A stretch of DNA of 64,000 nt from Hydrangea macrophylla (GCA_033977485.1 CM066983.1:62429010-62493009), one strand, 5' to 3'; numbered from the stretch's first letter, positions 36,796 through 48,532 are shown. Notes: generated by a model not told the origin, from the letters alone. Numbers and translations: made by a program.

Positions 36796-37590
36796 TTGTT
36801 CTCTCCCAATCAAATACCTATAGTCTTAGACTTTGAGGATGTTTTTCAGGATATCTTTGGGTTACCACCTAAGAGAAAGATTGATTTCTGCATTGATCTA
36901 GTGCCTGGCTCTATCCCAATATCCAAAGTACCTTGCATAATAGCTCCTACAGAAATGCTGGAACTAACGAAACAAGTTCAAGAACTTGAAGATCTGGGAT
37001 TTATACATCTGAGTACATCACCCTGGGGAGCACCAGTGTTATTCGTAAAGAAGAAGGACAAATCGCTTCAAATGTGCATTAACTATAGAGAGTTAAATAA
37101 AGTCACCATCACGAACAAGTATCCTCTACTTTGAATAGATGATCTGTTTGATCAATTACAATGAGCTACGATCTTTTTCAAGATGGATCTACGATCAGGA
37201 TGCCATCAGTTACTCGTATAACCCGAGGATGTACCAAAGATAGCTTTTAGAATAAGGTACGGTCACTATATGTTTGTGGTAATGTCATTTGGATTAACAA
37301 ATGCCCCGGCAGTGTTCACAGATCTGATGAACAGAGTGTTCAGGCCTTACTTGGATCAATCCATCATAGTCTTCATTGATGACATCTTGATCTATTCAAA
37401 GACCAAGGAAGAACATGAACAACACTTGCGAATCGCAAAGCATAGGCTTCAGAGTCATCACTTATATGCAAAGTTCAGTAAGTGTGAGTTTTGGCTACAA
37501 GAGGTAAAATTTCTAGGGCATGAGGTCTCACAACAAGGAATTGTCGTGGATTCATTAAAGACTGATGTTGTTTCAAATTAGACTCGACCA
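36796..37590 (+). pseudogene. Gypsy reverse transcriptase (broken)
   Basis: The frame reads [58 protein letters not shown] and, after stops, IFFKMDLRSGCHQ (first catalytic Asp). A second frame (37270-37581) gives [20 protein letters not shown] and [13 protein letters not shown] (active site FIDD) and [17 protein letters not shown]. These are diagnostic for chromovirus-type Ty3/gypsy. At least three stops lie between the two frames. Confidence 0.85.
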
Positions 37591-38395
37591 GCCGATTCTA
37601 CAAAAGTCAGAAGTTTTGTTGGATTCGCGGATTACTATCAGAGATTCGTAGAAGGATTTTTGAAGATAGTAGCTCCTCTGACTGGTTTGACTAAGAAGGA
37701 TGTAAAGTTCGAATGGAATGATAAGCATGAGCAGGCTTTTCAGGATTTGAAAGAAAGACTCACCACAACATCAGTATTAGTAATGCTAAGAGATGGCGAG
37801 AAGTTCTCTATTTTTAGTGATGCATCGTATTAAGGGTTGGGATGTGTATTTATGCAAGACGACAAGGTTATTGCTTATGGTTCGAGATAGTTGAAGTTAA
37901 ATGAATTGAACTACCCAACTTATGATATAGAATTGATAGTAGTAGTATTTGCTCTTAAGATCTGGAGACACTATCTATATAAAGAGAAGTTTGATTTATT
38001 CTTTGATCACAAGAGTCTAAAGTATTTGTTTACCCAAAAAGAGTTGAATTTGAGGCAACGCTATGGATGAATTGATTAAGGACTATGACTTTAAATTAGA
38101 ATACCACCCTGGCAAAGCTAATGTAGTCGTAGATGCCTTAAGTCGAAAACCTCGAGGAATAGTTGCATCTCTAATGGTTAGAGAATGGAAAGCCTTGGAA
38201 ACTATAGCTGAATTCGATGTTCAGATTTCTACAAAGGGTGAGGGACATCACTTTGGATGTCTTTTAGTGCAACCGACACTTATCAGTCATATTTTGGAAG
38301 CTAGACAAAGAGACACCGATCTTCAACTATGGTTTCAAAAGATGTCAACAAAGGACCCAGGGGAATGGAAAATTGGTACCGATGGAGCACTCTAG
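37591..38395 (+). pseudogene. Gypsy RNase H and integrase N-terminal linker
   Basis: Conserved blocks are KVRSFVGFADYYQRFVEGF, FSIFSDASY (first Asp, then a stop), [20 protein letters not shown] (Glu) and [11 protein letters not shown] (Asp). A frameshift at ~38060 leads to the frame 38063-38395 with DYDFKLEYHPGKANVVVDAL and SRKP, the RNase H end. Confidence 0.8.
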
Positions 38396-39135
38396 TGCAG
38401 AAATAGACTATGTGTGACCAACACGAATGATTTAAGGAAGGATATTCTCGAAGAAGCTCATAGGTCAAGATTGACAATTCATCCAGGAGGAACTAAAATG
38501 TATAAGGTTCTGAAGAAAAATTTCTACTACGAAGGGATGAAAAGGGATGTAGCCGAGTTTGTGTCTAAGTGTTTGACTTGTTAATAAATGAAAGCTGAAC
38601 ATCAAAGACCCTTAGGACTTCTGCAACCCCTACATGTTCTTGGTTGAAAGTGGGAACACATCACCATGCTCTAGGTTTAACGAAGTCTGCCCACTTCATC
38701 TCTTATAGTATGACTTATCCAATGGAGAAGATGAGTAGGATATACATTTAACAAGTTGTACAACTACACGAGTACCAGTGTCTGTCGTATCTGATCATAA
38801 TTCACGGTTTATTTCAAGATTCTTGGAAAGTCTTCAAGAAGCTTTGGGAACTTATTGAGTTTGAGTACTTTTTCATCAATAGACGATGGACAGACTGAAT
38901 GCACCAATCAGGTTATGGAGGATATACTCAGGTTATGTGTTATAGACTTTGAAAGTTCATGGGAAACACATCTTCCATTAATCGAATTTGCTTACAACAA
39001 CAGTTACCATTCAAGCATTAGAATGGCTCCGTTCAAAGCATTGTATGGACAACCATGTCGATCCCCACTCTGTTGGGTAGAAATTGGAGATAAAGAACTA
39101 TTAGGGCCAGACTTGGTTAGAGAAACCAATGTGAA
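38396..39135 (+). pseudogene. Gypsy integrase (broken, C-terminus lost)
   Basis: The zinc-binding region reads EEAHRSRLTIHPGGTKMY and EFVSKCLTC (HHCC). The core is eroded: GLTKSAHF is followed by a scrambled stretch, then VSDHNSRFISRFLESLQEAL (second catalytic Asp), DDGQTECTNQVMEDILRL (catalytic Glu), EFAYNNSYHSSIRMAPFKAL and YGQPCRSPLCW. Coding stops being recognisable after LLGPDLVRETNVKI; no chromodomain remains. The block order matches the Tekay/Del-like chromoviruses. Confidence 0.8.
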
Positions 39136-39872
39136 GATAACATACAAGCTTACAAAACTCTCTCACAGTAACTCTCTATTTGGATTTCTCAAGCATCTCT
39201 TCTCCAACAGCTCTCTCTCACTCTCAGATATACATACACACACATACAAGCCCCCATTTTCCATTGATACATTAATCTCTAGCACAAGCACACATATACA
39301 TTCTGGAAATCAAACAAAAGAAGAATAGTATATCATAGCAGAATATAACATCACAATAGCTTAAGGGAAACCATTGCCATTGAGTTCAAAGCCTGAGCTT
39401 ATATTATAGAATTTCCGTCTTTGTTCGGCAAGTCTCATAGCTCTATCTAACGCTCAGTGAGTTTCTCGAACTTGCTTATAATGTAATATTAGTCATTGCG
39501 AACAAGCCAGGGCATCAATTTTAGAGATATATGTACATATGCATATATTTAGTTTTGAAGGTACAAAAATGCTGGTCTAACCAAACTTAACCAAAATGAT
39601 TTCAGTAAATTGAGAATGACAGACTATAGTCCTAGTAACTTCTATTTCAAATATTAGACCTTAAATTGTAATAGTTACGACGTACGGCGAAACCACAATT
39701 TTTTACGTCTCTCGGATTTTCATCAATAAGTAGAGATACATTAGGAATTGTCAAACAGAACATACATATTCATAATCTATGCGGAAAAATGAAGAGACCG
39801 ATATATTATACTTGCTGTATCATTCAGATTTGTAGAACTCGTATATACTCTGCAACTGTATAGTCCTGAGGA

Positions 39873-39920
39873 AGACGACAACCCAGGACCGGTCATGAAA
39901 GATACCCAGGACCGGTCCCG
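39873..39920. repeat. Pair of CCAGGACCGGTC palindromes
   Basis: ACCCAGGACCGGTC occurs twice 23 bp apart, the second being the perfect palindrome GGACCGGTCC. Confidence 0.6.
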
Positions 39921-40624
39921 TCCCTCTGTGATAGAATGATCTATTTCACTTGGCAGTTTTCCAGTTTCACTGAATAGTGCTTTCACTGCATGTTAATTCC
40001 ATTCTTGATTAGTTAAGTCATTAATGTAATTAACGAAATACCCCCCTTTTGGATTCAATAAAATTACTTTTAAAAATCAATTCCTGATAGATAAAAGTCA
40101 ACTTTTCCTCCAATGGCAAAATTACCGCTTTTTGCACAGTGTATGATATTGAGACATTATTTTTACTAGGTTCCCTTCCTTTTAAAAAATCTTAAAAATC
40201 ATATTTAATATATGGGGACCTTGATGAACTATTCGCAGGACTTTTACACTCTTGAATCAGAAATCTTATTTTTGACTATACTTAACCGTTTTGGCCATTC
40301 TGGGTCGACGACTGACTTTTATGGACTAAGTTGTTTAATTCGTAATAATCATGTTTTTAAATACCTTTGATACCATATTAAGGAAAAGTAAGAACCGCTC
40401 TGTTATCTTCTATAAGATAAATGTGAAAGAGAAACATTTAAATCATGACGCTCTAATATCTTCACAAGAGAATAAATCGTACACCGCTCTGATACCCTTA
40501 TATAAAAGAGAATAGGAATATGTTACACATTTGCATAGTCGAGTTAGTATAAGTTAACATGCATGGTGTGTGATGGTGAGATTGGAAAAGTCAAGAGATG
40601 ATGTCTTGGTTGTGATAACCTTAA

Positions 40625-40920
40625 TTATCCCAGGCCACGTGAGATACGGTAGGTTAATTAAAAGGATTGAGCCCAGGCCAGTTTTGATACGGTAGGCCAG
40701 TCAGAGTCATGTGATAGGCTTAATTATTCTAGGCCACTGCAAATACGGTAGATTACTTAAGAGGGCTAAACCCAGGCCACTTTTGATACGGTAGGTCAGT
40801 CTGGTGGTAGCTGTAAATTATTCTAGGCCGCTTCAGATATAGTAGATTAATTAAAGTATTCCACAGGTTATTGTAACCTTGAATGTATAGGTACCTCCAG
40901 GCCGCCCTAAATACAGTAGA
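40625..40920. repeat. Irregular ladder of AGGCCACTGCAAATACGGTAG-like units
   Basis: About seven units alternate CCAGGCCACGTGAGATACGGTA with CCCAGGCCAGTTTTGATACG forms, roughly 45-60 bp apart, spaced by TTAATTA and GAGCC words. Inverted, they correspond to the CACCGCTTTTAAGAAC units of the other LTR copies. Confidence 0.6.
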
Positions 40921-41579
40921 GTAGACATATCGATAGACCTTCTAAACTAATGGCATTGTGCCGGATGATTCTAGGTGAACCGAATGAGTTAAGAGATTGG
41001 GATCGAGATAAAAGAGTCAGTGAGATGAGATGGTTTCATTGTTCATGCACGGTCTTAAATATTCATTTCCTAACTATTACTAATTGATATAATACGATGA
41101 CTAGAATAATAGATTAACCGTAGTCTAAGTTACTAAACATTTATGATAACAGTTGATGTACTTTTATATACATTACTTGTGTGTTCGTTATACTCAGTCG
41201 ATTTTCATTAGCTGATGATTTTATTCTGTCCTGGACATCCAAAATGTTCAGGAAATGGTTATGCAGGGCAATATGATTAGCCAGCTTGAAAGCCTACAAC
41301 GTTACTTTTATAATTTAATAAAGTGTAATAGGGATATAGATAATGTTTTTAATTTGAAAATGGTAGTTGTGCCTTAAGGATATGTTATTTATGGACAATT
41401 TAATATTATTCAAAGTTGCAATAGTATTTATATTATCTTCCTTATTGCTTTATATACTCTACTTTCTGGTACAAGTTAAGCTAACTACAGGACAAGCGAT
41501 CCATCAACTGTCATGACCTACGGGTCAAAAATGAAAATGAAATTTTTTTTTCCTTATTTTGCTACGCTGGGGTGTGACA

Positions 41580-41973
41580 AACACTTACATCATAGGGATC
41601 TCAAAACTTTAGGACCAGATGGTGTGGGACATTTTGTAAGCAAAAGTATCAACTTGGGGCTCTAATATAAAAAATCTTGTCACACCCTTAAATCGCAAAA
41701 ATAGAGAACACAAAATTCTTTTTGGGTCTGAAGGCCATGACTAGTCAAGTCCCTAAATTATCCACACCACATGATTCTAACGAATAAATAATAAAGGGAA
41801 CAACAATAGAAACCAAACTGATCATAATATAACATCACTCAAGTTATTTCAACTTCAACTAGAAGTAGAAATAAACTTAAGTCGTAGGGTAACTAAATGC
41901 CCGATTACAAAACATAATAATAAAGTCTAAAAAAACAGGAATAGAACAAGGAAACGTAGTCATTACCATACTA
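41580..41973 (-). mobile_element. Leader, primer site and LTR end of a minus-strand gypsy element
   Basis: TGTCACACCC at 41678 is the inner LTR end. To its left on the minus strand comes TTTTTTATATTAGAGCCCC, a decayed TATCAGAGC primer site. The stretch 41582-41960 is repeated at 43826-44200. It is cut at 41974 by the CACTA-like element, and on the left it abuts the plus-strand LTR head-to-head. Confidence 0.6.
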
Positions 41974-43795
41974 CAGTACAAGGAAAAATGATATTTATGT
42001 CACTTTTAAAATTATATTTATGTCACTTTTATTTCAAGTGACATAATTAATTTTTGCATGTGCTTTTTATGTCACTTTTTAAGTATTTATGTAAATTTTT
42101 TAAAAAATGACATAAATACAGTATTATTTATGTAACTTTTTTATAAACTGACATAAATAATAAACTATTTGTCTCTTTTTAAAAAAGCGACATAAATAAA
42201 AACGCGAGGTGGCAATTTTGTAAATAAAGCAATTTTTATGTCGTTTTTAATAAAAGTGACAAATAAAAATGCGGTGGCAATTTTGTAAATAAAATGTTTA
42301 TTTTGTATGTCGTTTTTAGTAAAAATGACATAAATAAGTTAGATATTTCAATATTAAAGCTTTTAAAACCTCGAGCGCGAAATTGAAAAGCCAAAAGTCC
42401 CCTCTCTCTCTCCTACTAGAAAAAGGAAGAGACATAAAAAAACCACTATTCCTTAAATTTTGCTAACTCTAGTCCAGATCTCTCATTTAGTTCTTATCGA
42501 AATTCTAGCGCCGTCCGCACATTTTAGAAGGCTTAAGTCTATGAATTTGTGTATTCGCATCGAACTTGCAATCCGTAAATCGGAATTGCGTACCGTTTCT
42601 TCCTACAAGTCTATTTCGGTGAGTATGGAGTTTAGGTTCTGGTCCTGTGTCATTCCGAATGCCGAAACCTATTTTGGGCTCTCAAAACTCTAAAAACTTA
42701 GTTTTAGAAGGCACAAGTCTATGAATTTGGGTATTCACGTCTAACTTAAAATTCGTGAATCAAAATTGCATGCTGTTTCTTCCTACAAGTCTATTTAGGT
42801 GAGTATGAAGTATAGGTTCCGATCTTGTGTCATTCCAAGTGCCAAAACCTATTTTGGTCTCTCAAAACCCCAAAACTTAGTTTTAGAAGGCTAGAGATCC
42901 ATGAATTTGCATATTCGCGTTTAACTTGTAATCCATGAATGGAATTGCATGCCATTTCTTCCTACAAGTCTATTTAGGTGAGTGGGAAGTGTAGGTTCCA
43001 ATCTCATGTCGTTCCAAGTGTGTAACCCATTTTGGTCTCCAAAAGCCCAAAACTTAGTTTTAGAAGGTCTAAGTCTTTGAATTTGCGTACTCGCATCTAT
43101 CTAACAATCCGTCTTTTATTATTTTATATATATAACTAATTAATGAAAGCTTTTACTTTTTTTGTAGATACAAAGTTTCACATTTTCATGGGAGGTTCTA
43201 ACAAGCGAAAATACTCTTTTGTTGGGCTAATTTATTTTGTTGCTTCCTTAATTTTGTTAGTAGTTTTTGATGAATACAACATGTATATGTTATTAGTTTA
43301 GTGCTCGTACGTGGATCAATTATATATATTTTTGTTGATTACAACTGGCTGATATTGAGATGAATCGATGAAATTTATTAGTTGGAATAGATTATTAAGT
43401 AGGATTTAATTTTGTACAGGGTGGTATTGTTTGTATAAGGTGGTATTGTTTATACAAGGTGTTATTGAATCATTATTATTTAGAACATTTATGTCGTTCT
43501 TAAGAAACATTGACATAGCTAATTGCACATTTATGTCACTTTACAAAGTATTTATGTCACTTTTAAGACTTTAATGTAATATTTTTGTTTTGTATTTATG
43601 TTACTTTTTTGCTTTTATGTCACTTTAAGATAAAAGTGACATACCTAAAATGATGTTCATGTCACTTTTAAGTATTTATGTCACTTTTTTTTATTAACAT
43701 AATGTTTTAGTTTTATGAAACATTTATTTCACTTTTATAAAACATTTATGTCACTTTTTACTGGAAAAAAAATGACATAAATACCTATTTATCGA
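41974..43795. mobile_element. Non-autonomous CACTA-like element
   Basis: The left end CAGTACAAGGAAAAATGATA is one base from the canonical CACTACAAGGAAAAA. It is followed by subterminal TTATGTCACTTTTA repeats in both orientations, mirrored at 43480-43795. The right tip is eroded; the same family ends intact at 492. There is no transposase. The core (42522-43125) is a ~180-bp tandem repeat. It depends on a transposase supplied elsewhere. Confidence 0.65.
42522..43125 (+). repeat. Tandem repeat, 3.4 units of 177-180 bp
   Basis: Units begin TTTTAGAAGGC at 42522, 42702, 42881 and 43058 (periods 180, 179, 177). Each contains TATGAATTTG, TTTCTTCCTACAAGTCTATT followed by a GGTGAGT splice-donor-like word, and CCAAAACCTATTTTGG. 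Divergence between units is visible but moderate. Confidence 0.85.
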
Positions 43796-43926
43796 GTTTA
43801 ATTTCATTCTAAATGACAAACTAATCTTAATACTTACGTCATAGGGATCCCAAAACTCTAGGATCAGATGGTGTGGGAGATTTTGTGAGCGAAAGTATCA
43901 ACCTAGGTCTCTGATACAAAAAATCC
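43796..43926 (-). mobile_element. Leader with decayed primer site of the gypsy element
   Basis: Adjoining the LTR end at 43927, the minus strand reads TTTGTATCAGAGACC, a tRNA-Met-type primer site with changes. The rest repeats 41580-41677. Confidence 0.55.
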
Positions 43927-45213
43927 TGTCATGCCCTAGAACAACAAGAATAGAGACAATAAAATTCTTTTATCGGTCTTTAGGCCATGACTGGTGAAGT
44001 CACTGAATTGTCCACACCACACAATTCTAAGGAATGAATAATAAAGGGAACAACAATAGAAATCAAACTAATCATAATATAACATCACTCAAGTTATTAC
44101 AACTTCAAACAGAAAATAGAAATAAACTAAAGTCGTAGGGCAACTAAATGCCAGATTACAAAACATAATAACAATGTCTGAAAAATAGGAATAGAATTAT
44201 AGTCTATTCTACTCCTCAGCTGGCATAAACGTAGATCATCAACATACTAGTAGTCCTCCCTAGCATATCCGTCCTTGGTAGGGCCACCTCTTTGTAATTG
44301 TCCTCTGGATAGTAGCCATCATCGTAGGGTTTGTCACCAGCATGGTCAGAGACAGGGGAGACTGGACGGGTAATGTCTAGGCAAAAAAGTTTGTCAACTT
44401 ATTGAAAGCTAAGTGAGAAGAAAACTAACAAGGTACCAAAAACATAAAGTAATCACTAGCTTATGAAAGGACATAAGATACAGTTCTATAATAGTATCTT
44501 TACGTATTCAATGCATTTGTTAGCTGATTCTACTTCTTATTATACGAGAACCTATCATAACCGACCAATTAATGAACATACTTAATAGTATTACTCCTGG
44601 ATACACCAGTACAATGTCCACCTCTTTTAAGAACATATTCACAGTCCACCGAATGTCATGGATACCACGCCAGTCCATCCTCCGCTTTTAAGAAGATATG
44701 CACAGTCCACCGTATGTCAGTGATTTAACGCTTCGAGCAAAGACATATCAATTCTATTACCACAACTTAGTGATGTCTAATGGTAATCCTGGTCCACCGC
44801 TTGAAGGACGTATGATTAAATTGCTAGTTATCTTAGAGCTAATTGGTTCGGTCCATCACTTTTAAGAATATATGAACACTCCACCGCTTTTAAGGACATA
44901 TGTTGACCAATGCTCATTTTTGTAAGAATCCCAGAACTTACCAAACCTACTTATCATTGTACTAATACTGATGCATGGCATTCCTTTGTGGCCTTACTAC
45001 TCTCATTGAAATGAATAGATATCAAACTCATTCAAGACCGACATGTTATCTAAAGTCATAATATTAATCATTTACTATTAATCATACTATTCTTTGATGT
45101 CACATGATTTTCTTCATTACCAAATCATCGTATATAGAAGGTATAAAATGACATCTGAACAATAGAACAATCCATATAATAACTAACAGAAAATATCCAT
45201 ATTCTGTAACTTT

Positions 45214-45425
45214 CAATCGATTAGGACATAGGTCCAATCGATTATGATAAAAGTAGTAATAATCGATTGGAGAACAATCTAATTATTGGATCACAATCAA
45301 TACCAATCGATTGCAAACTTTTGCAGTCGAATGGAAGTTATCCCGTGTCAATCAATTAGACAAAAGCTCAATCAATTGAGTCAAGGTCATTGGCAATTGA
45401 TTGGGAAAAGTCCGAATCAATTGGG
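45214..45425. repeat. First CAATCGATTG cluster
   Basis: About ten copies of CAATCGATTG or CAATTGATTG-like words lie in 210 bp, on the transcript side of the TATA box. Confidence 0.7.
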
Positions 45426-45607
45426 ACTTCGTTTTCTCTAGAGAGACTGGTAGTTCAAAACTTAAACATTCGGGGGTTGTTTTGCTACATCTTTCCTTCT
45501 TAAAAAACATGTAAAACGACATATATGATATAAGGGATCAAGTGAGATTGAAACTCACCGAAGATGTGTGTATGTGTATGGGTGGCTATGGAGCTTCAAA
45601 GCTCAAG

Positions 45608-45720
45608 CTCTCTCTCTCTCTATCCCTCTCTCTCTCACTCTCTCTCTGTCTCTCTGTCTCTCTCCTCTTTGTCTCTCCTTCTCTTCTCTCTTCTTCTTCT
45701 TCTTCTATTCATCTTCTTTC
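45608..45720. repeat. CT-rich microsatellite block
   Basis: (CT)n with TCC and TTC interruptions, inside the LTR. Confidence 0.85.
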
Positions 45721-45932
45721 TCTGCTTCTCTTTTTCTTCTCCTTCTCTGCCCAGGGAAGTGTGTGGTTTATATATATAATTAGAGTATGTACATCACTCT
45801 GTCTCTGTCTCTTTCTCTCTCTAAGAATCTGCCAAACAACCCTAAGGCTTGAAATGAACCCATATATATTGAAAATATAAATGCCACACATCAAAACCCT
45901 AAGCAAACTTGGAGACCAAGTTCAGCTCCTGA

Positions 45933-46110
45933 CCAATTGATTGGACTCAGATATTTATGAAGGCGATCACTTGGGAAAGAGGGAATTAATTAGTTATGTC
46001 GGTAAGAGGTAAATCTATTGGGAAAGGGGCAATTGATTGGAATGCCAAAGTTGGCAATCGATTCGGAAAGGTTTCAATCAATTGGGACACTAAATTTATC
46101 AACCAATGGG
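45933..46110. repeat. Second ATCGAT/AATTGATT cluster of the same LTR
   Basis: CCAATTGATTGG, CAATTGATTGG, GGCAATCGATTCGG and CAATCAATTGGG occur ~150-330 bp upstream of the TATA box in the LTR's reading direction. Confidence 0.65.
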
Positions 46111-46317
46111 TACGGTTCATACCTATAATCAAGGAACAATATAAAGTCTCATACATTATATATACTTATACGAAAAATACAGGGTTTCAATAAAATTGGC
46201 CTTTCGTTCCCAAAATGCAACCTCTAGCAAAATTTTCTCGAACGTGGGGTTCTAGAAGGCGAATAGAATCAAAACCTCGGGTATCGACTCTGATTTGTAG
46301 GTGGTGAATGGGAGTTG

Positions 46318-47642
46318 TCACCTTCTTACCCTCTCCCTGATCACTACCGATTCTTCAACCAGCGCCCCGAACGGTATTCCCACTCGGGGAGAAGTCTCGG
46401 CCACCACCACGCAGGGAGCTGAAGTCCTGGCGGGTTTGGGACGGTTCGTAATCCCGTGCTGGATTCGCCTCAGCAGGCGTTCGCTGCCCAAGGCTTCCGC
46501 AACAAGCCTTTTTCCATGTGCCACTGCCAACTGGGCGACAGCAGCAGCGACCTGCCTCTCCCTCAGCTGCTCTAAATTCCTCTTTGGGGCCATTTCTACA
46601 AAAGAAAAGCAGCCACGAAGTCAGTAATCAGAGCAACAAGACACAGGAGGATAACTAAAATTAAGTTGCTGATCAAACTCTTACCTGGGATGATTGCGGG
46701 AAGGATAGGGGCCTCAGTAGGGTGTTCTTGTTGGTGATCGCCTCTCTGATCTCCCGAGCAGGTTAGAATGTCCCAAATATTGACAGGATGGTCCGCCAAG
46801 CTTCTAATTCTCTCTTGGCACTCCCCGAGAATACTAGGTGGGCTAGATGACCCCGCTACCACACAAAAATGTAACACAGTTAGTCTCAAAGCAAAGTAAA
46901 GGAAATGAACGGAAAGTTACTGCACTAACTTACCCCTTAGCTCTCTCGCCCAAGAAGTCCTCATTTGGATCCTCGGGGCCCGCTCATAGAGTCCAAGGGT
47001 GGATACTTGGAAGAATCTGTTCTTCCAACCCTTCTTGTTGCTTGGGCAGTTCATTATGATCTTTCTCCCCTGCCGAGCCCCAAGGGAGAAGAACCTGGTC
47101 TCCCCATGAACGGGAATCGGTCGGTGCATCCAGAGAAACTCCTGGACGGTATGATCATACCCAAAAACTTAGGGCCAAACGGAGATGGACCTCTTGGGAA
47201 ATCCCCAACCATTCGGGGCCAGCTAACCCGGGGCGATCCCCAAGTATATAAGGACGTACCGGGCAACTGGATGGAGGGGAACGCAGAACCCAGCCATGAA
47301 GATGTCCTCATATAAGGTGGTAAAACCCCGCTGGTAGATTTGGGCTCCGCCGACGTTCTCGGCGAGTGAACAAAAATCGTGAAGGCTATACCTATCCTTA
47401 ATACGGCCGAGATCCTCAGTACCCAGGGTGGACGGGATGAACTCACTGGCGAAGGCTACCTCGCGGTCGGGTTCCCCTGGTGTTTCATCACCCGAACCCC
47501 AGGAAACGGAAGCAACGGGGGCTCCGTGGTCCGACTCATCGTCGGTAGACGGATTGGGATTCTACCTTCGCTATGGTGATCGGAGGGGGACGTGGACGGT
47601 AGACTCAGACTGGTGTCCGGCGTCTCTGACCCGACTACTCAT
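46318..47642 (-). pseudogene. Antisense accessory gene of a second Tat-type element, PF04195-like, three exons
   Basis: Exon 1 is 47642-46934, intron 1 46933-46856 (GT...AG, 78 bp), exon 2 46855-46685, intron 2 46684-46596 (GT...AG, 89 bp), exon 3 46595-46318. Both introns are phase 1 and the joined length is 386 codons including the stop. Exon 1 reads ASEFIPSTLGTEDLGRI, GFCVPLHPVARYVLIYLG, LAPNGWGFPKRS and GRKIIMNCPSNKKGWKNRFF, the typical blocks of the putative gypsy-type transposon domain. Exon 3 is basic and helical (KRNLEQLRERQVAAAVAQL). Four in-frame stops (47573, 47564, 47225, 47171) break it; the one at 47225 replaces a Gln expected after IAPG. It is antisense to the PPT and LTR that follow. 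GC content is much higher than in the surroundings. Function of the family is unknown. Confidence 0.7.
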
Positions 47643-48514
47643 CCTCCGACCGGGAAGATGAGTCAAAACCAGAGTGACACATCCTTGTGGTTTCGGTGAC
47701 TGAGCCAGGAAGAAGAGGATGACCGAGGTATGGGTCAGGAACTCCGAGTCTGAGGTACAAAGGAGGCAGGGTTATCAACCTGAAGGGAAAAAAGTATATG
47801 GTCTTAAATACAAGGTGGCACTCGGTTAGAGCTACCCGGGGATGGCCCGCTCGGTTTAACCTATCTAACGTACCTCCCAACTTGAAGAAAGAGCAAGTTC
47901 CAATCCCGTTCTAACCTACGAGGATTCGCCCTCTCCAGCCTCGCTCAGAAAAGAAGAGAAAAAGGAAAAGAAAGAGTATGATGCTGAAACTGAAAAGGGA
48001 ACACTTATAAAGATTATAACAGAAGAAGAGCTCGGGTAGCTTTACCGGACACTTTTTCTACTCTCAAACCGCTCGGTATCTCTATCAATTGGCAGCAGGA
48101 ATCCCAGAAATGAACAAGTGTTCTTTACATAGGAAGCGCGGATGGTCCAGATCGAGTTAGATCTAACGGCCAGGAAATTTTCCCGCCTAAACCTGCCGAC
48201 AAATGTCACCTTGGGCACGTGTAGCATCGCCTCAAAAGGCACGCGCATTAAATGCTTGATGAGACGGTTCGGTTATCACGCAACTGCTCAATTACTTTTA
48301 TACCGGCCTCGGTGGATCCTAACCAGGCCAACCAGCAATTGACACATGGTAGAAGTTGGTCCCGGGCCCACATAGACACATATCGATCATAACCCCGGAA
48401 GACCAGCCCGATCAGTCGCGACCTGGGTAGCAACCCGGGGCCATTTCTCGAACGGTTTTCAGTTAGAGGAAGTCTTAATTTTCAAACCTCATCCGATAGA
48501 GCATCCCCTTAGTT
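47643..48514 (-). other. Upstream region of the accessory gene
   Basis: GC-richer than the surroundings and apparently part of the same Tat-type element. No conserved frame was recognised. Confidence 0.4.
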
Positions 48515-48532
48515 TGGAAAATGGGGGGCAGC
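48515..48532 (+). promoter_or_regulatory. Polypurine tract of the second Tat-type element
   Basis: GGAAAATGGGGGGCAGC lies directly before TGTTATG, a classic purine primer plus LTR start. This fixes the element's orientation as plus. Confidence 0.75.

Larger units (their letters stand above)
39330..41579 (+). mobile_element. Probable 3' LTR of the plus-strand gypsy element (left border uncertain)
   Basis: It ends GGGTGTGACA at 41579. Read inverted, its last ~1 kb resembles 58064-59000 and 43927-44900: start AAAATTTCATTTTT and ATGTCCAGGACAG, then CATCAGCTAATGAAAA, then a ladder of CACCG-type units. In this copy the ladder is AGGCCACTGCAAATACGGTAG-like units at 40625-40920. A GGACCGGTCC cluster lies at 39873-39920 and a TATAAAAG at 40501. 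The left end is not defined. Confidence 0.5.
43927..46189 (-). mobile_element. LTR of the chromovirus-type gypsy family (2263 bp)
   Basis: The LTR has inner end TGTCATGCCC at 43927 and outer end CAGGGTTTCA at 46189, a decayed GGGTATTACA. The order of parts matches 58064-60136: ATGTCTAGGC/CAACTTATTGAAAG, a ladder of CACCGCTTTTAAGAA units (44620-44910), a palindrome cluster, GAGATTGAAACTCACCGAA, a CT-rich block (45608-45720), a TATA box (minus, 45768-45782) and a second palindrome cluster. Confidence 0.7.

Noticed and set aside
42001..42320. CRISPR-like appearance of short repeats with spacers (ATGTCAC words)
   Set aside because: Spacing and orientation are irregular, the genome is a plant's, and the pattern is that of CACTA subterminal repeats.
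46917..47446. Overlapping frames on both strands in the GC-rich block, up to 130 codons
   Set aside because: Only the spliced minus frame shows conserved blocks; the others are explained by high GC and a low stop-codon frequency.
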